Assembly: GCA_024233575.1 (NCBI GenBank)
Contig: JACKPN010000006.1
Span: forward strand, 1-64,000
Reading direction: 5' to 3'
DNA from: Chlamydiales bacterium
Lineage (GTDB): Bacteria; Chlamydiota; Chlamydiia; Chlamydiales; Criblamydiaceae
Length of the DNA stretch: 64,000 nucleotides
Shown here one piece after another: positions 26,022 through 34,970 of the stretch (positions within the stretch are counted from its first letter, which is position 1; each line of letters opens with the position of its first letter). The notes beneath the pieces are model-generated. The model did no database searches. It was not told the origin of the DNA and was given only the letters and a program-made list of their open reading frames with translations. The position numbers and the translations under genes are program-made.

Positions 26022-28247
26022 GTGAATATCATAAAAAAGATGACGATCACTTGTTTATTGCTTGCGGGACTGTTCTTCGCGAGTCATGGTTACGCTGAAC
26101 AGAAGATTCAGTCCGGACCCGTTACTGCGGAACTGATCACTGAACATCAAACGATCCAACCTGGCACTCCTTTTTGGGTCGCCATCCGGCTTAACATGGA
26201 AGACAGCTGGCATTCCTACTGGAAAAACCCCGGCGATGCGGGCATCCCACCGACGATATCTTGGGAGCTGCCTGAAGGGTTCACCGCCAGCGATATGCTC
26301 TGGCCTACCCCCAACCGGTACGATACCCAGTCCCTCATCGGTTACGGCTACGAAAAAGAAGTTCTGCTGCTTGTGCAAATCACTCCCCCTGAAACGATTG
26401 CCGCTAATAGCGATGCAACGCTAAAGGCCAAGCTCGACTGGCTGGTCTGCTCTGATATGAGTTGTCTTCCCGGAAGCGGCGAAGTTTCAATCTCACTGCC
26501 TGTAGTGCAAGAGGCACCGCAACAGCATCAAGATAAAGAGACGATAGCTAACGCTTTGCAGTCTTTACCAAAATCCGTTTGGGGAACACTGAATGCAGAA
26601 AGAAAAAATGGACTCATCGAACTGACGGTTACCCCTCCTGATCATGCCGTAACTGTGAGCAACGCCTACTTCGCCCCCTCAAATAACGACCAGATCGATC
26701 ATACAGTTGAAGCAATCGTCACTAAAGACAACGCTTCAGGCAATGCCTATACCGTCGCCTTCCGCGACAACTGCAGCAACTGTGATAAAGCTAAAAAACT
26801 TGATGGCGTCCTTGTCCTGATGAATGGCGACAATGTCGTCGAAGCAGTAGACATCGTCCTGCCCATCACCGATGCAGCTAGCGATAGCAGCTATATCAGT
26901 ATGGCTGATGGCAACGGCGCCAACAACACGATAGCTCCTGCCGATGAAGGCGTTGGCAGCGTCCTTATCTTTTACCTTGCTACAGCGTTTGTTGGAGGAC
27001 TAATCCTGAACCTGATGCCTTGCGTCCTTCCCGTTGTCTCTTTCAAGATCCTGAGCTTTGTCAAGCTTGCCGGCAAGGACCGTTCGCTTACACTGAAGCA
27101 CGGCGCAGCATTCGCTCTTGGCGTGCTTGTTTCATTCTGGTCCCTGGCAGGTGTTCTACTGACGCTTAAAGCGTCCGGCAGCGCCGTTGGCTGGGGATTC
27201 CAATTGCAGGAACCTCTATTCGTTGCGATTATGGCAGCAGTGATTTTCATCTTCAGCATGAGCATGTTCGGCGTATTGGAAATCGGTACCGTCTTTGCCT
27301 CATGGGCAGGAACCAAACATGCGCAAGGAAAGAAAAGGGAAAACCTTACCGGTTCTTTCTTCAGCGGCGTGCTGGCAACAGCGGTAGCGACGCCATGTAC
27401 CGGTCCATTCTTAGGGCCCGCTGTTGGCTTTGCCGTCACCCAGCCGGCGATCGCTGCCATGGCCGTTTTCACCTCGCTAGGCCTCGGCATGGCAATGCCA
27501 TACCTGATCTTAGCAGCATTCCCGAGCTTGCTACGTTTTATGCCTAAGCCAGGCAACTGGATGATCACCTTCAAGGAAGCGACAGGATTCATCATGCTCG
27601 CCACCGTTATGTGGCTGCTGTGGGTCTTCGGTGCGCAAACCAATAACTTCGCTATTTTCATGCTGCTGGCCGGCCTATTCTTCCTTGGATTAAGCTGCTG
27701 GATATACGGCAAGTGGGCAACACCGGTGAAGAAGAAGATCGTACGCACGATCGGGACAACGGTAGCGACAGCGGTATTGATCGTTGGAGGCCATTTCATC
27801 TACACCGCTTCATCGCCATCTGTCGTCTCTCTTGACGATCCACAGCCGCTGTCGATGCATGCACACAGCAAAACCGGCCAATGGGAAGATTTCTCTCCTG
27901 AGCGCGTCGCCGAACTGCAAGCGCAGGGCATCCCTGTCTTTGTCGACTTCACTGCCCGCTGGTGTTTGATCTGCCAGGCAAACCATCTGGTTCTTTCTGT
28001 AGACCATGTGGACAAAAAAATGGATCAGCTTGGCGTCGTCAAAATGAAAGCGGACTGGACAAAGCGTGATGCGATCATCACCGAAGAACTTGCCAAGTTT
28101 GGCCGCAATGGCGTGCCTCTCTACGTTCTGTACGGCCCTAACCCTGCGGAAGAACCAAAGGTTCTGCCACAAGTGCTGACACCGGAAACTGTTATCGACG
28201 CATTACACGAGATCGAATCAAAACAACTAGCGAAGAATGAAAAGTAA
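26022..28247 (+). CDS. dsbD: DsbD-like thiol:disulfide interchange protein
   Basis: A 741-residue membrane reductant carrier. It has a signal peptide and an N-terminal periplasmic DsbD-type beta domain (DSWHSYWKNPGDAGIPP, CSDMSCLPGSGEVSI). About eight membrane helices with paired Cys follow (NLMPCVLPVVSFKILSF, ATPCTGPFLGPAVGFA). The C-terminal thioredoxin fold has the redox motif WCLIC near residue 648. It moves electrons from cytoplasmic thioredoxin to the periplasm. GTG 26022 follows a GGGAGG site. Its end overlaps tatD by 11 bases. Confidence 0.93.
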   Translation: MNIIKKMTITCLLLAGLFFASHGYAEQKIQSGPVTAELITEHQTIQPGTPFWVAIRLNMEDSWHSYWKNPGDAGIPPTISWELPEGFTASDMLWPTPNRYDTQSLIGYGYEKEVLLLVQITPPETIAANSDATLKAKLDWLVCSDMSCLPGSGEVSISLPVVQEAPQQHQDKETIANALQSLPKSVWGTLNAERKNGLIELTVTPPDHAVTVSNAYFAPSNNDQIDHTVEAIVTKDNASGNAYTVAFRDNCSNCDKAKKLDGVLVLMNGDNVVEAVDIVLPITDAASDSSYISMADGNGANNTIAPADEGVGSVLIFYLATAFVGGLILNLMPCVLPVVSFKILSFVKLAGKDRSLTLKHGAAFALGVLVSFWSLAGVLLTLKASGSAVGWGFQLQEPLFVAIMAAVIFIFSMSMFGVLEIGTVFASWAGTKHAQGKKRENLTGSFFSGVLATAVATPCTGPFLGPAVGFAVTQPAIAAMAVFTSLGLGMAMPYLILAAFPSLLRFMPKPGNWMITFKEATGFIMLATVMWLLWVFGAQTNNFAIFMLLAGLFFLGLSCWIYGKWATPVKKKIVRTIGTTVATAVLIVGGHFIYTASSPSVVSLDDPQPLSMHAHSKTGQWEDFSPERVAELQAQGIPVFVDFTARWCLICQANHLVLSVDHVDKKMDQLGVVKMKADWTKRDAIITEELAKFGRNGVPLYVLYGPNPAEEPKVLPQVLTPETVIDALHEIESKQLAKNEK

Positions 28248-29022
28248 ATTTACAGATTCGCATGCGCATCTGACCTCGCGTCCTGTGCATGCGAAAATCG
28301 AACAAGTGCTAGAAAACGCACAATCAGCGGGTGTTGATACTATTATCAATATCTGTACCGATGCAGAGTCTTTAGAATGGGGTCTTGATCTCGCAAAGAA
28401 GTATCCATGGATTCATAACACTGGGTCAACAACGCCTCATGATGTAGACAAAGAGGGCGAAGAGCTGTTTCCGCTTTTTGAAAAGCACGCCCGGGCCGGC
28501 GACCTTGTTGCTATTGGCGAAACAGGACTCGACTACTTCTACCATCACTCACAGCCGGAAACGCAGCAGCGATTTCTTCGCCGTTACCTCCATCTTGCTC
28601 TGGAATGCTCACTCCCTGTTGTCATCCACTGCCGCGATGCATTTTCCGATTTTTTTCATATTCTTGATGACGTCTATCTCGTCAACGGCAGTCATGCTCC
28701 CGGTGTTCTTCACTGCTTCACCGGCACGGTCGAAGAGGCGCAAGAAGTCATCGCCCGCGGGTGGTATCTATCCCTCAGCGGCATTGTAACTTTCAAGAAA
28801 AGCGACATCTTGCGCGAAGTCGCCAAGATCACACCTCTTGATCAGCTGTTAATCGAGACCGACACCCCCTATCTTGCTCCTCAAACCCACCGCGGCAAGC
28901 CCAATGAGCCAGCGTATATTGCAGAAACTGCAGCATGCATTGCCGAAGTACGCGGAATTTCTGTTGAGGAACTTGCAAAGGCAACCTCTGCAAACGCGTA
29001 CAAGCTATTTAAGTTGCGGTAG
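28237..29022 (+). CDS. tatD: TatD family metal-dependent deoxyribonuclease
   Basis: A 261-residue TIM-barrel hydrolase. Metal and catalytic motifs are visible: FTDSHAHL near the N-terminus, VAIGETGLDYFYH, VVIHCRDA, LHCFTG and LLIETDTPYLAP. TatD proteins are 3'-5' exonucleases or phosphodiesterases. The gene overlaps dsbD by 11 bases and is probably translated with it. The 3' end overlaps the convergent frameshifted gene by 18 bases. Confidence 0.94.
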   Translation: MKSKFTDSHAHLTSRPVHAKIEQVLENAQSAGVDTIINICTDAESLEWGLDLAKKYPWIHNTGSTTPHDVDKEGEELFPLFEKHARAGDLVAIGETGLDYFYHHSQPETQQRFLRRYLHLALECSLPVVIHCRDAFSDFFHILDDVYLVNGSHAPGVLHCFTGTVEEAQEVIARGWYLSLSGIVTFKKSDILREVAKITPLDQLLIETDTPYLAPQTHRGKPNEPAYIAETAACIAEVRGISVEELAKATSANAYKLFKLR

Positions 29023-30338
29023 CAACCTCTTCAGCATCAGGCTTTCTTCACTTTCAGGAAGCTCTTTCTGCAAGACACAAATCGTTGTGATGTATTTGCG
29101 CCAAACGCGCTTTTGACACAGCTTTTTCAATTGTAAGCGATATAGAGATCTCACCCCTATCGTAGACATTCTCATGAGAATCCACAAACATAAAGAGTGG
29201 GGAGCATCTGCATTCGACAGGTCAATCAGTCTCTCTTCCCAAAGGCGGGCAGCATAGTTGCTGAGAATTTGATCTAAAACCCTTTTACCCTCACGAACAT
29301 GCCGTTTAATCTCTTTGTCTTTAAAGCAGCTTTTTTTTAGATGACCCCTGATCAGCTTACCGTACGTATCGATCAGTGTCTTTTGAGGGCCCTTTTCCTT
29401 TTTAAAGTTGATGATTTCGTGTTCTGTGTCGAAACCGACTTTTTTTTTCTTGATGGCGCCTGAGCGACGATATCACGGTAAAGCTCTTCAACACGGTTGA
29501 GCCGTTTTTGGTAATATTCTGTTGCGGCATCATTGCCCAGCCATTGCCGATGCTGTGCAAGGAGCGTTGAATATCGTTGTTTCTGACAATCGAGAGTCTC
29601 TAAAGATTTTTCACATTTCCGCGTCTGCGTTTGCGTAGAACAGCCTTTAAGCCAGCAGGCAATCTCATCCTCTTCTTTCTTCAGTCTGTCTAGGTATGCT
29701 TTGCTAACATAATGACCTTTCTGAGATTCGATTTGCCTTTTTGCCAATTGAGGAAGCAACTCTTTAGTTTTTATCGTGTCAGGAATATCGAGAGGATGAC
29801 AATATTTTCCTAGAGCATTAGGGGCTACTGTTTCCAACTTGCCGAAATAAACACGTATTTCATACTGCCAATCCATGCATGTCCATCCAAATGCTCCATT
29901 AGCCAAGTTGCCAAAGATCAACCCCAATCCACATAACGCAGTGACAGCGACATCGGAAATCTCTTTCACCAGGAGGCGAAAGACCTCTTCCCACTGCGAT
30001 TGAGCAGTAGCATACCTGCTGTTAAACACTGCCGTAATTTTTCTAATGAGAGGGATTAACGACAGATGATAAGCTAGGTATGTGATGCTCCTTACCGTAT
30101 ACTTTCCCGATAAGACAAAGCTGCGCCGCCAAAGCTGTTCTTTTGTTTTGTCGTCATACACATCGTAACTGGTACTATGAAACAAGGGATAGTAGATATG
30201 AGTCAGTTTTGAGCGATCATTTTTTCTTGTCTCAGTATATTCGCATAGCACCCTCTTCCAAGGGGGGGCCTCGCAGTGTAAACAGCCTAGGCGATCGAGC
30301 TGGCTCTTATTTATCCCATATTTGATTCCCGATGCCAT
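29005..30338 (-). CDS. Chlamydia-like hypothetical protein, frameshifted at an A9 tract
   Basis: Two adjacent frames form one gene if a single A is added to the A9 run near 29440-29450. The join gives about 444 residues ending in KRLLPQLK at 29005. The first frame alone stops at 29373 after a shifted, implausible tail. The N-terminal half has hydrophobic segments (YLAYHLSLIPLIRKITAVF, ALCGLGLIFGNLANGAFGW). The C-terminal half is charged and helical, with a Cys pair. ATG 30338 is preferred because AGGAG lies 7 bases upstream. No family is recognised. Confidence 0.6.
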
Positions 30339-30356
30339 AGCCATGCTCCTATTATA

Positions 30357-30651
30357 TTAAACGACAACGCACATTCCCATTGTCGCCATCGGATACGCAA
30401 CCATCAACCCCAAACCTAAAATTAACGGAACCACCATCAAGCTCATGGCCCCGGTCACCCCTTCTATAAGAATCACACAGCTCAACACTCCCAAAATCAA
30501 GGACCCAGCTAAAGGCTGGGCTGAAAAAAACCGCCATTGCTATAGCGGTAATCATACCTAGGCTCCCTATTGCCATTGCGGCAATCCTCACAGGAAGAAT
30601 TTTGGGAGAACGGTGCACGGAAAACAGATTCTGAAGTAATTCACAACACAT
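30357..30651 (-). CDS. Small hydrophobic protein, frameshifted at a homopolymer
   Basis: ATG 30651 follows GAGG. The first frame gives a membrane-like N-terminus (VRIAAMAIGSLGMITAIAMA) and then turns hydrophilic after a T7 run on the coding strand. Deleting one T restores a second hydrophobic stretch, LILGVLSCVILIEGVTG then LMVVPLILGLGLMVAYPMA, ending at 30357, for about 97 residues with three helices. Function is unknown. The clean recovery of membrane character argues that the break is recent, slippage-corrected or an error. Confidence 0.55.
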
Positions 30652-30723
30652 GATTAACCTCATACGAGGACGACATCTGTCGTCCTCGTATATTGAGCTA
30701 TCACGCATACCTAACGCGAGTTT

Positions 30724-31128
30724 TTAGGTCAATATGCCAAAAACAATGCCCATCACTAGAATCGATGCAAGGAAAAATCCAACATCGATGAAATAGGCGA
30801 CGAGCGGTTTTTTTGCCCAAATCACTCCAGAGAATTGTGACGTTGCGACAAAGCCTAGCCAGAACCAGAAGCCTGCACACATTGCTCCCCAAATATCGAA
30901 AACACCGTAGTTATGCAGGACGGCACCAAAGACCCATGCGATCACAAATCCAACGATAAAAGCACCCACGATAGAGCTAACATCAGACTTAAGTGTTTCA
31001 ACATCATACTGATGTGCATCCGCCCACATTTTTCCGAACACCTGTGGAGAATACCAGAAATATCCGATCACAATATTTAGTACCGCCGCGACAACAACGG
31101 CAATAAAGTTCACCTCGAAAAGAAACAT
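30724..31128 (-). CDS. DUF1761-like integral membrane protein
   Basis: A 134-residue protein with four predicted membrane helices. The order is VNFIAVVVAAVLNIVIGYFW, then SSIVGAFIVGFVIAWVFGA, MCAGFWFWLGFVATSQF and LVAYFIDVGFFLASILVMGI. The YFWYSPQVFGKMW segment after the first helix is typical of DUF1761. The function of the family is unknown. It is transcribed away from ndh. Confidence 0.8.
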   Translation of the reverse strand: MFLFEVNFIAVVVAAVLNIVIGYFWYSPQVFGKMWADAHQYDVETLKSDVSSIVGAFIVGFVIAWVFGAVLHNYGVFDIWGAMCAGFWFWLGFVATSQFSGVIWAKKPLVAYFIDVGFFLASILVMGIVFGILT

Positions 31129-31259
31129 AAAACACTCCTAAAGTGATTGTTTATAAGGTTAATAAAACAATTTTATACATGGTATATTAATATCAAGATT
31201 TTTTTTTGCTTCTATCGAAGAATAAGGTATATCTAGAGAAAAGCGGAGGTATTGGAATT

Positions 31260-32627
31260 ATGGCTTATACGAAGGTCGTTATCATTGGAGGTGGATTCGG
31301 AGGTCTCAACTGTGCCAAAGATTTACGTAAAGCAGACGCCAAGGTGCTGCTGATCGACAAAATGAACCACCATGTATTTCAACCTCTTCTCTATCAGGTA
31401 GCTACTGCTGCACTATCTCCGGCCGACATCGCTATTCCCATTCGCGAGACCATGCATGCCCAACAAAATGCATCGGTCATTATGGCAAATATACAATCTA
31501 TTGATAAAGAGCATAAGCGCGTCATCGCCTCCAATGGAGAACTCTTCCATTATGATTACCTTGTCGTAGCCACCGGTTCTAGGCATAGTTACTTCGGTCA
31601 TCCTGAATGGGAGCAGTTTGCTCCCGGTTTGAAGACAGCAGCCGATGCCGTTCGTATCCGCGAGCGCATCCTCACATCTTTTGAAATTGCCGAGCGTTGT
31701 GACAGCATTTCGGAAGCTGAGAAATATTTACGTTTCGTCATTATTGGCGGAGGTCCTACCGGAGTCGAGCTTGCCGGTGCCGTTGCTGAGATTGCCCATA
31801 AGACAATGTTCGACAATTTCCGGAAAATCAAACCTGATCAAGCGCAGATTTATCTAATCGAAGGCAAGTCCGAGGTGTTATACGCCTTCCATCCCAAGCT
31901 CGACACTATTGCTCATAGAGATCTTGAGAAAATGGGGATTAAAATTATTACCGGCACCCATGTTACCAACGTCGAACATAACGGCGTATGGATTGGCGAT
32001 GAATTTATTGAAAGTTACAGCATCATTTGGGCTGCGGGCAATAATGCTTTACCGCTAGTAAAAACACTCAATGTTGAGAGCGACCACGCCTCTCGTGTCA
32101 AGGTCAATCCCGATCTTAGCATCCCTGACCATCCCGAGATTTTTGTGATTGGCGATGCCGCGCATTGTCCTGATAAGAATGGCGATCCTCTGCCCGGACT
32201 GGCATCCGTTGCGATCCAGCAAGGCCGTTATGTTGCGAACATCATAAAAAATAACATTGATCCGGAAGCGCGGAAACCATTTCGATATTTTGATAAAGGG
32301 ATAATGGCAACGATCGGCACCTCCAAGGCCGTCTGCCGTGTAGGGAAGTTGAATTTTTCAGGGTTCACCGCTTGGTTGATCTGGAGTTGGGTACACGTTT
32401 TTTATCTCAACAGCTTCCGCAATCGCCTTGGTGTCATGTTGAAATGGTTTTTTCTTTATTTAACCGGTTACCGGCAGGTACGTTTGATCTTAAAGGCGAT
32501 CTACGGTTCAGATGATTCTGTTTTTCGTGAAGGCGATCCAGAGTTCGAGGAGACATTGAAGCGCAATCGTGAGCGTTTGGAGCGTGAAGAGAAGCTTTTG
32601 GGTGATACCGGACGTTTTCTGTCATAG
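31260..32627 (+). CDS. ndh: Type II NADH dehydrogenase
   Basis: A 455-residue non-proton-pumping NADH:quinone oxidoreductase. The FAD site is at the N-terminus (VVIIGGGFGGLNCAKDL), with HHVFQPLLYQVATAALSP typical of NDH-2. The NADH site (FVIIGGGPTGVELAGAVAEI), the FAD-binding FVIGDAAH and a C-terminal amphipathic membrane anchor follow. ATG 31260 has GGAGG nine bases upstream; a longer frame from 31206 is less likely. With the downstream cyo operon it could form a short respiratory chain from NADH to oxygen. Confidence 0.93.
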   Translation: MAYTKVVIIGGGFGGLNCAKDLRKADAKVLLIDKMNHHVFQPLLYQVATAALSPADIAIPIRETMHAQQNASVIMANIQSIDKEHKRVIASNGELFHYDYLVVATGSRHSYFGHPEWEQFAPGLKTAADAVRIRERILTSFEIAERCDSISEAEKYLRFVIIGGGPTGVELAGAVAEIAHKTMFDNFRKIKPDQAQIYLIEGKSEVLYAFHPKLDTIAHRDLEKMGIKIITGTHVTNVEHNGVWIGDEFIESYSIIWAAGNNALPLVKTLNVESDHASRVKVNPDLSIPDHPEIFVIGDAAHCPDKNGDPLPGLASVAIQQGRYVANIIKNNIDPEARKPFRYFDKGIMATIGTSKAVCRVGKLNFSGFTAWLIWSWVHVFYLNSFRNRLGVMLKWFFLYLTGYRQVRLILKAIYGSDDSVFREGDPEFEETLKRNRERLEREEKLLGDTGRFLS

Positions 32628-32766
32628 CCCTTTGCCTAGGATCGATCGTAACAATCGGATGAAGCTGCGACCAGCATCTAATTAGTAATTTTTATCTAGT
32701 GCAGAGGCATAGCCATTGCAAAAAAACGCGTTGTGAATTAACATATCTTTCAATTGTCGTTTTTTT

Positions 32767-32853
32767 GGAAAGATGGCTGAGTGGCCGAAGGCACGTCCCT
32801 GCTAAGGACGCATACCCTTTCGGGTATCGAGGGTTCGAATCCCTCTCTTTCCG
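32767..32853 (+). tRNA. tRNA-Ser(GCU)
   Basis: The acceptor stem GGAAAGA pairs with TCTTTCC. The D-arm is GCTGAGTGGCCGAAGGC and the anticodon stem-loop CGTCC/GGACG holds GCT at 32801-32803. A long variable arm (ATACCC/GGGTAT) and the T-arm GAGGG TTCGAAT CCCTC complete the fold. Discriminator base is G; CCA is not encoded. Confidence 0.97.
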
Positions 32854-32969
32854 AACGTAGTGATAGAAAGAAGAGATGAGAACCCTTGGGTTCGCTTCGA
32901 GCGAAGCGAGAACGATGAATCCGCAGGACAAGGCCCGTTAGGGGTGCTGTCAATCTTTCTTTTTCCGAA
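32854..32969 (+). repeat. tRNA-Ser downstream element ending in a degenerate tRNA 3' end
   Basis: Directly after the tRNA is a segment with a strong hairpin (TTCGCTTCGAGCGAAGCGAGAA). It ends in AATCTTTCTTTTTCCGAA, matching 15 of 18 bases of the tRNA 3' end (AATCCCTCTCTTTCCGAA, 32838-32855). Open frames here on the minus strand are artefacts of the tRNA. It may be a relic of integration at the tRNA. Confidence 0.5.
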
Positions 32970-32973
32970 TAAC

Positions 32974-32999
32974 GAGGAGCATTTATGCTCCTCTTTTTT
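32974..32999 (+). terminator. Rho-independent terminator after tRNA-Ser(GCU)
   Basis: GAGGAGCAT and ATGCTCCTC form a 9-bp stem with a two-base TT loop, followed by six T. Confidence 0.88.
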
Positions 33000-33019
33000 A
33001 ACCTACCTCATTTACAACT

Positions 33020-33277
33020 ATGAAAAATTATAAAAATTGCCAAAGTTGCAGTATTCCCCTAAAAAAATCCCCTAATGGAGGCGGGACCGAAACTGACGGT
33101 ACGCTGAGCTCGAAATATTGCGCATACTGTTATGAAAACGGTCGATTTATCCACCCTGATTGGACCGTTGAGCAGATGCAAAGCTGTGTCAAAGAAAAGA
33201 TGAAAGCAATGGGATTTCCGGGGTTTGTTGCATCAATCTTCACATGGGGAATTCCCAAGCTCGAACGATGGCGTTAA
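33020..33277 (+). CDS. Small putative zinc-ribbon protein
   Basis: An 85-residue protein with two Cys pairs, CQSC near residue 7 and CAYC near residue 35, separated by a Gly-rich loop. A helical C-terminus (WTVEQMQSCVKEKMKAMGFP) follows. The layout fits the small putative zinc-ribbon family found in many bacteria; the function is unknown. It ends one base before the convergent znuB stop. Confidence 0.75.
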   Translation: MKNYKNCQSCSIPLKKSPNGGGTETDGTLSSKYCAYCYENGRFIHPDWTVEQMQSCVKEKMKAMGFPGFVASIFTWGIPKLERWR

Positions 33278-33278
33278 A

Positions 33279-34109
33279 CTAGGCCCTTCTTTTTATAGGC
33301 AGCATGATGACATAAGCTGCTCCGGCAAGAAGGGCAATGGTAGCCCCGGCGGGCCAATCTAACTGGTAGGCGATCGCCGTTCCGGAAAAGCTAAAGGCGA
33401 AGCTCAACACAACCGCTATCAACATCATCCTCGACAGTCGCGCAGTAAACAAGTTTGCCAGAGCCGGCGGAATCGTCAGCATTGTCATGACCAGGATAAT
33501 TCCAACTACTTGAACAAGAAGCACGATAGTCACTGCTGTTAAGACCAAAAGCACAAGGTACAACTGCTTGACCGGCACCCCCTGAAGGCGAGCCTGATCT
33601 TCATCAAAACAGATCGTTAAAAACCGCTTATGCATCAGAAAGACAGTAATAAGAACGAAAAGATCTAGCCCCCACAAAATCTGAAGATCCTGAGGTGAGA
33701 CCCAAAGGATGTTACCAATCAAAAAATTTGTTAACTCAACGTTAAAGCCCGGCGTTTGGGAAATGAATAAGACACCTACCGCCATCCCCACAGACCACAA
33801 AGCAGCGATCACCGAGTCTTCACGCTCGCGATACTGCAAATGCACCCATCCGATCAGCAGCGCAGCAATAACAGCCGCCAACAAGGCTCCCTGGAGGGGC
33901 GAGATCCATGCCAACCCATGAGCACGCTCGAGCCAAAGCGACAGACCAATTCCGCTAAGGACCGAGTGAGCAATACCACCACTAATGAAAACTATTCTTT
34001 TTACAACAACATAGGAGCCGATAACTCCGCTGACAACTGACGCTGCCAGACCTGCAAAAACAGCTGAGAGAAGAAGAGGATTGACCTGCAAAGCTTGAAA
34101 GAATGTCAT
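33279..34109 (-). CDS. znuB: Zinc/manganese ABC transporter permease
   Basis: A 276-residue ABC-3 family permease with eight or so membrane helices. The cytoplasmic coupling motif region (DEDQARLQGVPVKQLYLVLL) precedes the hallmark VVGIILVMTMLTIPPALANLF. It forms the membrane channel of the zinc importer. It starts on the base where znuC stops, so the two are coupled. Confidence 0.92.
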   Translation of the reverse strand: MTFFQALQVNPLLLSAVFAGLAASVVSGVIGSYVVVKRIVFISGGIAHSVLSGIGLSLWLERAHGLAWISPLQGALLAAVIAALLIGWVHLQYREREDSVIAALWSVGMAVGVLFISQTPGFNVELTNFLIGNILWVSPQDLQILWGLDLFVLITVFLMHKRFLTICFDEDQARLQGVPVKQLYLVLLVLTAVTIVLLVQVVGIILVMTMLTIPPALANLFTARLSRMMLIAVVLSFAFSFSGTAIAYQLDWPAGATIALLAGAAYVIMLPIKRRA

Positions 34110-34882
34110 TATTGCTCCCCATCACTTTTTTGTACTTGAAGCTGACAACACGCATCGCCAGCCGCCCCCTCAACCAATAAAGGAACATGATACAATCCAA
34201 TGGCAAAGTGCTCGCACACTTCTTTCGCTTTCAGCGCTGTCACCGTCCCTTGGACAAGCAACACGCGTTCGACTCTCTCTATGCTTGCTCTCAGGTCATG
34301 GGTGACCATGATAATGGTCATATCCTTGTGCAACTCGTCTAGTATATTGTATATATGCTCTTCCGCTTCAGGATCGACGTTAGCTGTTGGCTCGTCAAGA
34401 ATAAGCAGCTTAGGCTCCGATGCCAGCGCCCGCGCAATCAAAGCGCGCTGAATCTGTCCGCCAGACAGACTGCCTACTGCCCTATCGGCAAAATCGCTTA
34501 ATCCCACACGATCGAGAGCTTTCTCTGCGGCAAGATAGTCTTCCTTACTATACGTTCCCAACCAGGAAAGACGGCTCAACCTGCCTGAAAGAACCATTTC
34601 TAGAACGGAAATCGGAAATTGCCTGTCAAAACGTAAATTTTGCGGAACATATGCAATATCTTTTTTTGCTTTTGCCGGTGTCTTGCCAAAAATGGTAATC
34701 TTTCCTGCATCAGGCTCAAGAAAACCCATGATAAGCCGAAGCAAGGTCGTCTTCCCTCCGCCATTAGGGCCGATAATTCCTATAAACTCGCCCGGATCAA
34801 CCGAAAACGACACATTGCGAAGCGCAGCAACCTCACCATAATGAAAGCCGACAGAATCAAATTGGACGATAGCTTTTGTCAT
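34109..34882 (-). CDS. znuC: Zinc/manganese ABC transporter ATP-binding protein
   Basis: A 257-residue ATPase with Walker A GPNGGGKTT, Q-loop YVPQNLRFDR, signature LSGGQIQRA, Walker B LLILDEPTA and switch His in MVTHD. A Cys- and His-containing tail (AGDACCQLQ) is unusual and could sense metal. The first gene of the znuC-znuB pair; znuA lies upstream but is separated by an inserted, oppositely oriented gene. Confidence 0.93.
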   Translation of the reverse strand: MTKAIVQFDSVGFHYGEVAALRNVSFSVDPGEFIGIIGPNGGGKTTLLRLIMGFLEPDAGKITIFGKTPAKAKKDIAYVPQNLRFDRQFPISVLEMVLSGRLSRLSWLGTYSKEDYLAAEKALDRVGLSDFADRAVGSLSGGQIQRALIARALASEPKLLILDEPTANVDPEAEEHIYNILDELHKDMTIIMVTHDLRASIERVERVLLVQGTVTALKAKEVCEHFAIGLYHVPLLVEGAAGDACCQLQVQKSDGEQ

Positions 34883-34970
34883 GCCATGCAGTATACCGAT
34901 GTTGTAATTTTCTTAACAGATATTGGAAGAATCTGATAAAATAATTATCCAGTTATTACGAGGATTAGTT

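Noticed and set aside
32692..32953. Minus-strand frames with RDSNPRYP and GFEPS
   Set aside because: These are well-known false proteins read from tRNA-Ser and its flank.
32974..32999. CRISPR or other repeat array
   Set aside because: Single hairpin followed by T6, a terminator; no array of spaced repeats occurs in the window.
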